A stretch of DNA of 64,000 nt, from contig MU623457.1 of the NCBI GenBank assembly GCA_025201765.1, forward strand, positions 6,012 to 70,011. The letters are read 5' to 3'. This document shows positions 19,878 through 30,453 of the stretch, piece after piece. The notes beneath the pieces are model-generated. The model was not told the origin of the DNA, did no database searches, and saw only the letters and a list, made by a program, of their open reading frames with translations. This DNA comes from Daldinia sp. FL1419 (Eukaryota; Ascomycota; Sordariomycetes; Xylariales; Hypoxylaceae). Every line of letters begins with the position of its first letter. Position 1 is the first letter of the stretch. Made by a program: the position numbers and the translations under genes.

Positions 19878-22001
19878 ATGGACGATACTATTGTGCCCTC
19901 AGTAGAAGGGCTTTTACCAGAAACACTTGAAGTATCTGTTGATGAACCCTTGTCAATTTCTGATCCCGCTGAAGTCTTCGGCGTCGAAGCTCCTTCGCCG
20001 CAAATTCCCACCGACCTCGCCGAAGATACCTCGAACGGTACTACCCAGAGTGAAGCTAGTAGCTTGAAACGCTCTAAACCTCACGACGAGAGCGACGAAG
20101 GATGGCAGACCGTGAGCAAGCGCTCGTCCAAAAAGTCAAAAAAAGAGAACAAGGAAAAGAAGATTCCAGCGCCCCAATCAAGTAATTACCCTTCCATCTC
20201 ATTCAACCACAACGCCAAGCTCCAGTCCAAGATCGCTCTCGACTCACTACGAAATCTCATTCTCTACATCTTCGCCGAAGGCGCAGCACCCCAATGGGTT
20301 GCAATCTCCCAACGGCCCCAGTTTAGAAAGATTGTCGCGATCATGGTACCGGGACTAGAAGAGGCTATGTTCAAGCAGGACGTCGACTTTGCAACATACA
20401 ACGACCAGCCTTTTGATTCGGATCAAAGACCTCGTGTGTTGACATCTCCGGATGACTATTATCCGCGACTTCTTAAGAAAGACGAGCTTCCTGAAATCCT
20501 AAAGGAATTCGCAGACATGTTCCGTCACTTATGGCCCGTTAGAACGCCCGGTAACGAGAAATACGGTACTATTCGCTCGCCACTTGGCACAATACTCACG
20601 GCGCCGACCGAAAAGACCAAAGAGGAGAAGAGTCAGCGTGGCGTCCAGCCCGCGAAGGAGCCAAGAGGTTGGAAGGATGAGCGAACAAGAATTACCGAGT
20701 TCCTAACGATGCCGGAAGACTTCCTAGCCAATGGATATATATTACATCCTGCCTGCATACCAATGGAGCGACGCAAAAACTTTCAAGATTTAGAAGGTTG
20801 GGTCCATACCAATGTGGAAAATCTCGAAGATGGCGATGTTCCTGAAGAGGAAATTCAACAAGGAAGTGTTACTGCAGGCCGAGAAGTCCTTGCTCTTGAT
20901 TGTGAAATGTGTGTAACAGGACCCGAAGAATACTCTCTTACGCGAATCAGCCTCGTGAGTTGGGATGGGACCATCGTTCTCGACGAGTTGGTCAAGCCGG
21001 ATAAGCCGATCCTTGACTACGTCACTCGTTTCTCAGGCATCACAGAGCAAATGTTAGCCCCTGTCACCACTACGCTTAGAGATATCCAGGCTAAGCTGCT
21101 GGAAATCCTTCATCCACGCACGATTCTTGTAGGGCACTCCCTAGAGTCGGATATGAAAGCATTACAGCTTACGCACCCATTTGTTGTTGACACTGCTATT
21201 CTCTTCCCACACAATCGAGGCCCTCCGTTAAAAAATAGTCTCAAGTTTTTGTCGCAGAGGTTCCTCAAGCGCGAAATCCAGAAGGGTGCATCAGGGCATG
21301 ACTCGATCGAAGACGCAAAGGCGTGTCTAGACCTCGTGAAACAAAAGTGCGAAAAAGGAAAATCCTGGGGCAATCAGGAATCGGGTGAAAATCTTTTCCG
21401 GAGGTTGACTAGAACAGGGAAGGCCTATCGCGCGAATGGTGGAGTCGAAGCCAAAGGAGGTGTCCAAGTTGGAAAGACGAGTGCCATGATCGACTGGGGT
21501 GACCCGATGAAGGGTGCCGGGGCAGCTTCAACGTTCCCGATTGGGTGTAAGTCGGATGAGGAAGTTACGGAGGCCGTCATGCGCGCCGTAAGGGGCGATC
21601 CCGTCGGAGAAGAGATACCTTTCGGTGGTGTTGACTTCGTCTTCGCCCGATTTCGCGAGCTAGAGGCGTATCAAGGGTGGTGGAATGGGAAGAGCGACTT
21701 TCCACCCCCCGACCTCTCAGGCATGTCTCTCGAAACATGTGTCCAGAACCTCGCACAGCGAATCAAGCGCATATATGACTCGTTACCGCCGTGCACGGGC
21801 TTTATTGTGTTTAGCGGCTCTGGAGATCCTCGTGAGATGGCACGCCTACAAGCTATGCAAGCTCAGTTCAAGAAAGAGTACAACACCCCTGGCAGTAATT
21901 GGGATAACCTAAGTGTGAAGTGGACGGACAGGGAGGATCAGGCGCTGAAGAAGGCTGTCAATGTTGCGCGCAACGGCATCGGGTTCATCGGTGTCAAATG
22001 A
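19878..22001 (+). CDS. REX1: RNA exonuclease REX1/Rnh70-like (DEDDh family)
   Basis: 3'-5' exoribonuclease that trims 5S rRNA, tRNA and other RNA 3' ends in the nucleus. Single exon, 707 residues. The exonuclease domain spans about residues 335-495: ALDCEMC holds the first Asp and Glu, VGHSLESDM the second Asp, and HDSIEDAKACLDL the catalytic His and final Asp, so all DEDDh residues are present. Upstream is a Ser/Lys-rich segment (SKRSSKKSKKENKEKK, about residues 82-97), a likely nuclear localisation signal. The region after the nuclease domain is as expected for fungal Rex1 proteins. Other DEDDh exonucleases (Rex3, Rex4) are much shorter, which favours Rex1. Confidence 0.93.
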   Translation: MDDTIVPSVEGLLPETLEVSVDEPLSISDPAEVFGVEAPSPQIPTDLAEDTSNGTTQSEASSLKRSKPHDESDEGWQTVSKRSSKKSKKENKEKKIPAPQSSNYPSISFNHNAKLQSKIALDSLRNLILYIFAEGAAPQWVAISQRPQFRKIVAIMVPGLEEAMFKQDVDFATYNDQPFDSDQRPRVLTSPDDYYPRLLKKDELPEILKEFADMFRHLWPVRTPGNEKYGTIRSPLGTILTAPTEKTKEEKSQRGVQPAKEPRGWKDERTRITEFLTMPEDFLANGYILHPACIPMERRKNFQDLEGWVHTNVENLEDGDVPEEEIQQGSVTAGREVLALDCEMCVTGPEEYSLTRISLVSWDGTIVLDELVKPDKPILDYVTRFSGITEQMLAPVTTTLRDIQAKLLEILHPRTILVGHSLESDMKALQLTHPFVVDTAILFPHNRGPPLKNSLKFLSQRFLKREIQKGASGHDSIEDAKACLDLVKQKCEKGKSWGNQESGENLFRRLTRTGKAYRANGGVEAKGGVQVGKTSAMIDWGDPMKGAGAASTFPIGCKSDEEVTEAVMRAVRGDPVGEEIPFGGVDFVFARFRELEAYQGWWNGKSDFPPPDLSGMSLETCVQNLAQRIKRIYDSLPPCTGFIVFSGSGDPREMARLQAMQAQFKKEYNTPGSNWDNLSVKWTDREDQALKKAVNVARNGIGFIGVK

Positions 22002-22628
22002 ATTGACTAGCTCCTTGTACACTTTTTTTTTCAAGAGGGTCTGTATTTTCAGGAACCATCTGGGGGGCGTGTATGATACAACCAGGGAGGGCGGTATATG
22101 AGATACGAGCTACGATCGTGTTTGGTATTGGTATTCTAAGATACCCCATTTCTATATTCTTCGTCGGGAATAGGTACCTACCTAGGTATCGAGTTCCGTG
22201 AAACGGCTGGGCTGAGTTTTGCTACTTGTTTTGTGGGCTTAAAACCATATTACTTCTATCTTAATAGGTATGGCTTATGTGTTTTCATATTTATAGATTT
22301 CGCCCTCAGATATCAGAGGTACCATAAAGCATATGGATACGGCTTCCCTGGTTGGTTTAAGCAGCTACCTTGAAGATCTTGGAACCAATATGTGACACTT
22401 GACTACAGTCACAAAGAATCAACCAGCGCTGTCGAGTTCTTTTGACTTTCCCATAGCTTTTTCTTCGTCGTTGTCTTTGATTGTGACCTCCTCCGAGGTC
22501 CGGAAAGAATAGAGTCGATATGGGAAGCCCCAAAGGTGTTACCCATTTTTGTATTAAGACTTTCTGGAATATCGTCGTCTGGACTGGTTATTCTGCCATT
22601 TAACAATATTCTGTATTATTAACATTCT
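22002..22628. other. Intergenic region
   Basis: A 60-codon minus-strand frame at 22606-22409 starts with TTG and has no recognisable domain, so I leave it out. Otherwise nothing is seen apart from T-runs just after the exonuclease gene and one TACCTAGG repeat near 22176-22190. Confidence 0.4.
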
Positions 22629-23118
22629 ATGAATCGATTATCAAGAGATTGGTATTCCGGGCGTTATTTCCTTTTCGAAAGATCATTTACGGGCACTGCC
22701 CCATCATGGACCCGGGGGGACGTCGTAGAACTCTTACCGAAGAAGTTCTTCGAGAAATTTAATTGCTCTTGTAAAAACCGCGGGAAAATCCTAGACACAA
22801 TATACAATACATGGATCAAATCTAGAGAGAACTACCTCTGTCCTTTTAGTTGCTATGAGTATACCTTCAATGTCTACGAAGATGGGCAAGTTACGCCGGT
22901 TGCTGTATCCGATGAGACTCTTGGACGATTCGGAGCGGTACAGTCGTCCCTGGGGGGCTGGTACGTTTTATCTTTAATTTACGAGTAGGTACTAGCATAT
23001 GCTAACCGTCTATCATCTATATAATAGTCGTCTACGATATATGAAATGCGTTTTCTGTAAGGATATGATTGGGCTCATATGTGTACAAGTACCGGATGAT
23101 AGTCTTGTGGCTAAGTGA
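22629..23118 (+). CDS. Small hypothetical protein, two exons (tentative)
   Basis: I do not recognise this protein. An ATG at 22629 opens 118 codons; the stop TAG at 22986-22988 overlaps a donor (GTAGGT at 22985). A 43-nt intron with a GCTAAC branch site and an ATAATAG acceptor (22985-23027) would add LRYMKCVFCKDMIG and end at TGA 23116-23118, for 148 residues. Cys residues recur (NCSCKN, LCPFSC, CVFC), so a metal-binding or disulfide-rich fold is possible, but no family pattern is clear. There is no signal peptide. The intron is at the short limit for fungi. The frame could instead be a relic. Confidence 0.35.
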
Positions 23119-23278
23119 GCCATTGCGTATTTCCAACCTAGACAGTAAAGGAAGAATGCTGCGCTACTGTAAACACTGAAAATGTTTAGAGACACTGGGT
23201 CATTTGGAATTGCTATACTCAAGTCCCTAACTACTTGGTTTGAATCTTACGATATCGACACCGCTTCACCCCTCCCCC

Positions 23279-25132
23279 TTATACACCAAATTCACTATCC
23301 ATAATCTCCAGAGCGAACCCAGCCAGCTTCTGGATTGGTTCTAGGACTGCCATATTAAAAAAGCGTACTTCCTCCGAACCAGTCGGGTTTTTAACAAAAG
23401 CGTTGATTAAAACATTTTCCGTCTCCCGGCCTGGCAATCTTTCGATGTCTTTTAGTAGATCGTTCGCTTGATGGTATACTACCCATTCCTTCGAATGAGC
23501 AGCCGGGCAATAATGGATTACCATGGCTAGGATAACCTGGCACATGGTGGCTTGGTCCATCTTACTAAGGACTTCTAAAAGTCTTGCGGAAATTCCAGTG
23601 CCCCCGCTTGGTGAGGAAAGAGAATCCGCGGCCGTGTTCGCTAGGAGTTTGGCAACCATAAGCATGCCCTTTACTCTTGGTCCGTGGAAAGGCATAGGAC
23701 CTCGGTACGGATCGCTTTCCAAGGCAAGGAAAGATGATACGGATAAGGCGTATGGGAAATTGCCTTGTTCGCAGAAGCAGATGCTACCCTCGACGATTGC
23801 TTGCGACAACGGTTCAACAGCGTATAGTTTAGCTTGTCGAATCTGCGCGCACATCTTCCAGCGATGGCGAAGGTGCCGAGTTTTCTCTGGTAAATTCAAG
23901 CCTTGTAGTGGGGCTGTGCATTCTGGATATATATTTTTAATGTATTTCTGTAGAGAACTATTCGACCGCAAGTTTTTCTCTATTGGCGGATGCCGCAGCT
24001 TTTCTAGGTCGATAACGAGGCTGAATGAGTTCAGCTCCAGATGCGGATACCGCTGGCAGACTTGGTAGATATCTAGGTCTTGTGCACACCGAGGGCAGAC
24101 GCACTCAAAGTAATATCGCTTTAGCGCTTTTTGTCTAAGCAAGCGAGGGAGTGTGAAATCTATTACGGGACGAGTAATTAGTTAGATGTTAAGAAATGGG
24201 AGGAAAGGACCCTTTGGTGCCAGGTTTTGGCTTACCTATATATGATATGACGATCTCTTCGCCTTCTTGGATTTCTCGGTAGGCGTGCAATACCGCCTTG
24301 CGGCCTATGAATTGCACGAAAGCATTTGGTACGCAAGAATGGTTCACCATAGCCAGCGCCGGGTTGACGAATGTCCCGCTCTGGCCAATGTCCACGTCAA
24401 GGCGGTCAAAGGAATTTATCTTCAACTATTCGGTGTTAGATCTCATAGCAGAATATTGAGTAGCTATACTAATGAAAGGACAGAGGGTGAGAAGAAAGAA
24501 GGGTTGTTTACCTTGCACACTATCTCCATAGCTTCTTCCAAATCGGCCTGGTTCGGCTTCCGGTTCATGTAATGAAATGCGGCGTGTGCCTGTATCGCTA
24601 TGCGCTCCCATTCCTTGCCCTGCTCCGCAGTACGATGTGCTCTTCTGTGGCCTTCCATCTCGTTGAATGCGGCCCGCATCTCCGGACGTACGAGCACCTG
24701 AACTAGAGCCCGGATGGGGGTAGGCAGGTCTCTGAGTGGTGGATTCATTGGTGTCTGTGATGGGTTCGCCTCGGCTTCGGCCGCACTGCTGGTGCGAACA
24801 CGCCGGAAGCACTTGCATTCGCCGTTGCCGTGGCCGAGAGCCCAGTCGAGCTTCTGACATGCCGTGCTACAGTAATACGCCGCACGACAGCCAGTGCAGG
24901 CACGTACACTTACGGGAGAAGGAGTGGTGGGATCATTACCTGATGCTATAGCTAAGCAGTAGTGGCAGGTCCGCGATAGTTGATAGCTGTCTGGGATAGC
25001 TATGCTAGGTGCCGTTTGCCCGTCAAACACGGTGATGAGAGCGCCCGGGCTGTAGGTCGCTGATGCGAGGACGGAGCGACCGCGGGTTGAGGTTGGTGAG
25101 CCTGGCTTGATTCCTGATGGTAGAGTGACCAT
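23279..25132 (-). CDS. SET domain protein with MYND finger (SMYD-like)
   Basis: Predicted protein-lysine methyltransferase. Exons, from the 5' end, are 25132-24512, 24425-24236 and 24159-23279, giving 563 residues. A split SET domain begins near residue 15 (TRGRSVLASATYSPGALI), is interrupted by a MYND zinc finger (CHYCLA, ACTGCRAAYYCSTACQ, then a His and Cys), and resumes with NPALAMVNHSCVPNAFV, the NHSCxPN cofactor-binding motif, and GEEIVISYID. A post-SET Cys cluster (ECVCPRC) follows. This domain order is that of the SMYD family. The C-terminal 280 residues are probably helical repeats. Both splice junctions restore family motifs (CK-LKINSF and SYI-DF). Whether it methylates histones or other proteins cannot be told. 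Confidence 0.92.
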
Positions 25133-26128
25133 CTTGATAATCTTTGGTAGTTGTAAATTCTAAAAGTGATTTTCTTATTACCACCAGGTACTTAACCAAC
25201 CTAGGTAACTACCTCCCTTAGTACTATGGAAGGAGGTAATCTCTTAGGTTATGTTGATGAATCGAGAATACCTTGGCGGTGGGTCTTGCAGCTTCTTAAA
25301 TACATCGATTTTGCGTGTTACGATACGGTGTCAGTCGCACCTTCCGATTATATTTTTGATGCAAGAGACTTACGAATTAAGCGCATTTTAAAACATGACT
25401 ATCCGACTATAAGTACCTAGGTACCTAGGTACCTAGGTTTATTTATTATATCATTAATCGCAGGAAGTTCTCTTTTTTTTCCCCTTCTTTTTCTCAAGAA
25501 GAGTATAACTACCTAACCAGCATATACATACTTGTTGCATTAGTGACTGGTAGTGAATATTGCTACCAATTCAATAGCAACCCCCGTGTGTTGTTAATCA
25601 TATACATAGCAGACTCTGTAGTATAGCAGCATACGGCTAAGATATGGACAGTAAGATACAGACAGCATCACATTATCTCCCCTTGTGAAATGTCCATACC
25701 TTAGATAAATACATCGCACTTCCTAAGCCAGGAACCTCGAATATGTCTCTATGGACGGGCAACATCTGCCAATGAGTCCCTCGCTTTCCGCCGGCAGACC
25801 ATACGAGACATACATAAGTATTCACCCCCGCGTGTTGGATCGAGTTGCGTATACGAAATACAATCCTCCCTTACCGACTTCAGCCGCAAATACTACCTGT
25901 AAGCTTCGAATTTTCGAGTCATACAACTTTTGGTGATAGATACCTATCTCGAGGAGATAAGGCGTGATTATTACTCCAATAGATAAGTATAATAAGCGTA
26001 CTCGATGTTAGTTTGGGGCAACTTGTGTTTTATCCTCATAAGGTTTCCTTCCTAATAGAATAGGAATACATCATATCCATCAAGTTTGGACTAGAATCAG
26101 TCAACTGCTAAATAGCCAACTCGTAACC
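25133..26128. other. Divergent intergenic region with TACCTAGG tandem palindromes
   Basis: This region lies between divergent SET and GNAT genes. Three perfect tandem TACCTAGG units lie at 25413-25438. The short frames at 25226 and 25751 have no recognisable features. Confidence 0.5.
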
Positions 26129-26918
26129 ATGCCTCTCGAGATCCAACCCGCTACCGAAGCCGATGCACGCCGGGCTGCTGAGATCGAGGCCTTGGCGTAT
26201 AAGCCGAATCCATTCAATCGAATTCTCTTCCCCGGGCCGTTCCCTCCAGAGGCCGTGGACGGGCGTGGTGCCCAATTGGCTGCCGAACTGAAGAAGGATC
26301 CCTCGGCACGCTGGCTCAAGGTGATCGATACTGACTTGGTTGAGAACGAGAAGATGATTGCATTCGCTAAGTGGCATATCTACGCCGAGAAGCCACCGCA
26401 GCCAGCGCCTCGGTCATTCGGACCAGGGTGTAACGCCGAGGCTTGTGAGCTTGTGTTTGGATACCTTACCAAGCTGAGAGCCCGCATTTGGGGCGATAAG
26501 AAATGCGTCTGTGAGTATTCCATATTGGTGAAGATGAATATACCTACCTCTGTAATATGAAAGAGAAGCGAGGGGACGGAAACTGGAATGGAAACGGGAA
26601 TGGAAACCCTACTACGTTGTCTTCCTAATGCGATGCCTTTCGTACTAACTACACTCATAAGACCTTGCACTCCTTCACACCGATCCCAAACATCAAGGTC
26701 GGGGTGCAGGCAGCATGTTGACGAAATGGGGTATTGAAGAAGCCAAAAAGCTTGGCTTCGTCGTATATCTCGAGTCTTCGTCAGCGGCTCACTCGCTGTA
26801 TCAGAAGCACGGGTTCCGCGATATCGAGTGCGCCACGGCCGATTTGAGTAAGTGGGGTGCGCCGGAGGAGCATAAGACGTGGTCGATGAAGTACGATCCG
26901 TCCGAGGTGATTGCTTGA
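26129..26918 (+). CDS. GNAT family N-acetyltransferase
   Basis: Predicted acetyl-CoA-dependent N-acetyltransferase of unknown substrate. Exons are 26129-26510 and 26662-26918, giving 212 residues. The fold is seen in order: the N-terminal strand and helix (EIQPATEADARRAAEIEALAY), the acetyl-CoA loop with HQGRGAGSMLTKW (the Q/R-x-x-G-x-G/A motif) just after the intron, and the late strand and helix VYLESSSAAHSLYQKHGF, which is typical of fungal GNAT proteins. The intron joins KCV to YLALLHTDP in phase 1, with donor GTGAGT and branch TACTAAC. The intron of 151 nt is longer than its neighbours. Confidence 0.9.
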
Positions 26919-27550
26919 AAGATATCTTGTCCGTTTCTATTGTAGTAGTTATAAGAATATACGATCAGAATGTGTATAGAAATAGAAATATTGATGCCTT
27001 CATAATTTTATAACTCCATAACTTCATAACTTCATATGTAACTCCTTAATTACGGAGTTATGCTGTCACCTCAATAAAGGGTACCTACATAAGAGGCTTG
27101 ATTCAAACCGCGTTGATTGTCAACTTCCATAGACTTAATTGGATAACGATGGATTGTTTATGGGGACAACTCATAATACATACAGTAGCTCTCAAACAGC
27201 CTTCAGGTATTGACGATATATTAGTGGGGTCAACAAGTTCGACTGAAATACAATCTAATAAGTCACTTAACTACCTCTTAAGTTCTAACCTAACAGTTTT
27301 CAATTTGGCTAGGTTACTGCTATTGGGAAACTGAGGTGTATAGTCATCCCATATTTAACCTGTAAACAACATCATATGTCCCGAATGTTTTAAAATATCG
27401 TTCTGGTTTTTACCTACTTACTTATTCTTCCACTGAATAGCCCCGCCATCCCACGCGCTATTCTTATCCATCTGATCTTGCGTCATCGTAAAGTTCGACT
27501 TAGCGATGCTATCGTCCTTCTGGAAGACATCACCAACAGCAAACTCCAAA
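26919..27550. other. Intergenic region
   Basis: No gene is called. A minus-strand frame at about 27550-27418 ends in a peptide that looks coding (DKNSAWDGGAIQW), but it has no start of its own and runs antisense into the FolB gene. A short direct repeat of TAACTTCATA lies at about 27009-27040. Confidence 0.4.
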
Positions 27551-28647
27551 ATGTCTCCAGGCCCTCCGACCAACGATAAAACCGACCCTCCGGCTCCTCT
27601 TGTGAGTTCGTGGCGCGCTCGTGCCGAGGCTGGTGAGTCAGTTGCCGTAGTTCGCGTGCGGAACTTGAAAAGCTCCATTCCTATCGGCCGGGACGCCTGG
27701 GGCCGCTCCGGAAAGTTGCAGCCCGTGAATCTTTCGTCGGAGGTGTCGTTCGCGGATCCTTTCGCCGTAAATGAGTCCACGTCGGGGAATACTGATAAGC
27801 TCGACGCCGGCACTGTGCATTATGGGAACTTGAGCAAAGCGTTGCTCGGCAGTCTCGAGCTTTTAGGACAGGGAAACGCTGCCAAGCCCGACGCTACGGG
27901 GACAGCAGCATCGGCGATAGCTGCCACAGGCTACAAAGCTGAGATCACGACTCCGCGCACCGCTGACGTCCTGGAGTTGCTGTGGGTGCGCATGACAGGG
28001 CGCGTAGTAGACGGGAGTCGTGTAGCACTACCACTAGACCAGCTACCGTTCTTACACGCAGCGCGCTTACGCTCGCTATCGCTTACCGTTGAGCTGCCCA
28101 AGGCGTCGCTACTCGGCGCCGGCGTCAGCTTATCTACGACAGCGTGTTTCAGAGAAGACATGCCCAAGGAAGAGGAAGAAGAAAAAGGCGATACTAACAA
28201 GAATCCCTTGCGATCATACTCGCGAACCCTGAAGATCCATGGATTACATATTCCCACGCTGATTGGCGTCAACCCGAACGAGCGCAAGGCAAAGCAGATG
28301 CTCATCATTGACGTCGAAGTCGATCATTTCGATGTCGCGGATGATATACATACCGAACTAGAGGATATCGTAGTAAAGGTAAGAGTTAACAAAAAGAAAA
28401 AGATTTTTGAGAATACCTAGGTAGCCATTGCTTACATATCTGCTATTAGACGGTAGAGTCCTCATCGTTCGAAACTTTAGAAGCACTCGCTTCCCACGTC
28501 GCCACTAGAATCTTATCGGACTTTAGGATCAACGACGACCCAAAGCCCATGAAGGAGAGAGGATGGCGGGTTAAGGTTTGCCTGGAGAAGCCGATCGCGA
28601 TACCTACTGCAGAATTCCCGGCTGTGGAAGTGACAATGGGGCCATGA
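27551..28647 (+). CDS. FolB (dihydroneopterin aldolase)-domain protein
   Basis: Protein with two FolB-like segments. Exons are 27551-28378 and 28450-28647, giving 341 residues; an upstream in-frame ATG at 27506 would add 15. The first segment includes VVRVRNLKSSIPIGRDAWGR, and the second LKIHGLHIPTLIGVNPNE, followed after the intron by ESSSFETLEALASHV and VCLEKPIAIP, the usual end of a FolB domain. FolB enzymes cleave dihydroneopterin in folate synthesis, and in fungi the activity normally sits in the trifunctional FOL1 protein. This stand-alone protein may therefore be a diverged relative, and I do not claim folate activity. The start at 27551 is preferred for its AAAATG context. Confidence 0.8.
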
Positions 28648-29726
28648 TGGCCTAAGAGGGATATCCTACTTGGATGAAGCGGTGGCTTTAACATGGATAC
28701 ACCGTCAAATAACAAGATATCTTCTGCATAGTAAGTCTATGATACTATGCATAATATTTGACGCCTGTTTCTGATATTATGGCGTAGACATTTTGGTCGG
28801 GTTATCTATCACAGGCATGTATTGAAGAACTATCGCTCTCTTACCTACCAGATAGCTCTAGTACTTCGGTTGTCCGCGTTGAAAAATTAGTCTATTCTCG
28901 TGAAACCCTTCTCTGGTTATCCGAATGATTTCATCGTAGGCTAGGTATCTAGGTACATAGGTATGGAAACACGTATGATGTTCCTAGGGTAGAGACATGA
29001 TATTACAAACATGCTAGGTGCACCTGAGTATATGGATACTTGTATTAAAGTCACTCATGACTTGTCCTTCGCTGAATAGTATTGTTCTACAATGTGGATG
29101 AAAGTTGCTTGAGGGGTTTGGCTTTCCCGGGGAGCCGGGATGGAAGCTTCTCTGCGTGTAACAGAATACGATTAAATCTGCCGCTATGCGTTAGGTATTG
29201 AAGAGAGAATCTGCCAAGTAAACTCCCGCTATTTGACTGATCAGATAGGGCTGCCTTAGTTCTACACCGAGGCCTATTCTACACGGCCCCTCGCATGAAG
29301 CTACAAGGTAACCTACCTATCCAGTTATTAAGTGACGCGGCATTGTGTCATCGAGATCAAGTTGGTTAGTGTTCTTAGTACGAGGCACATAATCGTGAAT
29401 GCCACGTCAAACTTGAGGTGGGAGCGTGTTTATGATGAGGCGGGCTTCAGCAGCCTCGCTTACAAGCACAACTGCAATGAACACAGCTCATGAGTGACGA
29501 TTCCCGGTAAGATTAAACGGTCCAAGTAAATCCCGGGTGACGGGTTCCCACCCATACAGATATTGCGAGATCCCTAATTCATACAAGGATAAGACTCGGC
29601 AAATGGCATCTATAGTAGTTGACTGACGGACCTTTGGGTATTCTATAGGAAATCAAATATGCGCTGTTTCCATCATTTATCATCTATCATCAATCACGAG
29701 AAGAGTACCTAGCAGACGGGACCGCA
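28648..29726. other. Intergenic region between convergent genes
   Basis: The two flanking genes converge here. No gene is seen; one TACCTAGG-type repeat lies near 28945-28960. Confidence 0.5.
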
Positions 29727-30453
29727 TCAAACCTTCCGGCAAGACGGGATGTCGCCATGCGTGATCTCATCGATAAACTTGGGATCTGGATCGAAGAGCA
29801 TGACGTGGAAATGCTCTACAGCCTGGACGGATTTCAACGATCTCCAATTTTTGAACCATATGTACTACTCAGGTGTGTTAGCATAACCAAGCAGCAAAAA
29901 AGCAAATACAGATAACATCACTTACACGATCCTTAGGGACCCTAGACCCAAACGTCTTCTGCACGTAGCCATCGATCTCGGCTCGAGCTTCGTCCGTTAG
30001 GTCCGTCGTAACGGGGTCCTCAGGCAACTCGAACTTGGTCCAGACGACGAGATGGACAATCCTGCTATCAATACCATACGGCCAGTCGTTCCATAAGATC
30101 TTAATATCGTCTTCGAACTCGAAAGGCTTGCCCCTGGGCTTTACGGGGGCATCCCAATGTAATCGCTGCGTCAGGACGAAGTTCATGACGCTGCCGTAGT
30201 CTCGCTTCAGATTCCACGTGTACTCGAGGTACCGGCGCAGGTCGGAAGGGATCCGCCTGAATGAGCCTAACCGGTTCTCGGCTACGATGTTCTGCACCTC
30301 TGGCCACGTCGACACTGTGTACTCCGAGTCGGGTGTGCCGATAATGCCGATATCCTTGACGCTTAAGCTGCGGAGGAATTCCGGGCACTCTTCCATGCGC
30401 TCATTTTCGGGTACGTTCACCTGCCAATATGGCAGGCCATCGACGCTACCCAT
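29727..30453 (-). CDS. GIG1 / DUF3605 family protein (N-acetylglucosamine-induced type)
   Basis: Member of the fungal family named after a Candida N-acetylglucosamine-induced protein. Its biochemical role is not established. Exons, from the 5' end, are 30453-29926 and 29864-29727, giving 221 residues. Family features are the N-terminal PYWQVNVPENER, the central ILWNDWPYGID and VHLVVWTKFELP, and the end WFKNWRSLKSVQAVEHFHV, which lies in exon 2. The intron is phase 0, with donor GTAAGT and branch GCTAAC, and an unspliced reading would lose the conserved end. No signal peptide or membrane segment is present. Confidence 0.88.

Noticed and set aside
22409..22606. 60-codon minus-strand frame rich in Lys and Ser
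   Set aside because: It starts with TTG and no upstream exon is visible on that strand.
27418..27813. Minus-strand frame ending in a coding-like peptide just before the FolB gene
   Set aside because: Most of it is antisense to the FolB exon and it has no start codon outside that overlap. The end has a GTAAGT donor, so a spliced antisense gene is not fully excluded.
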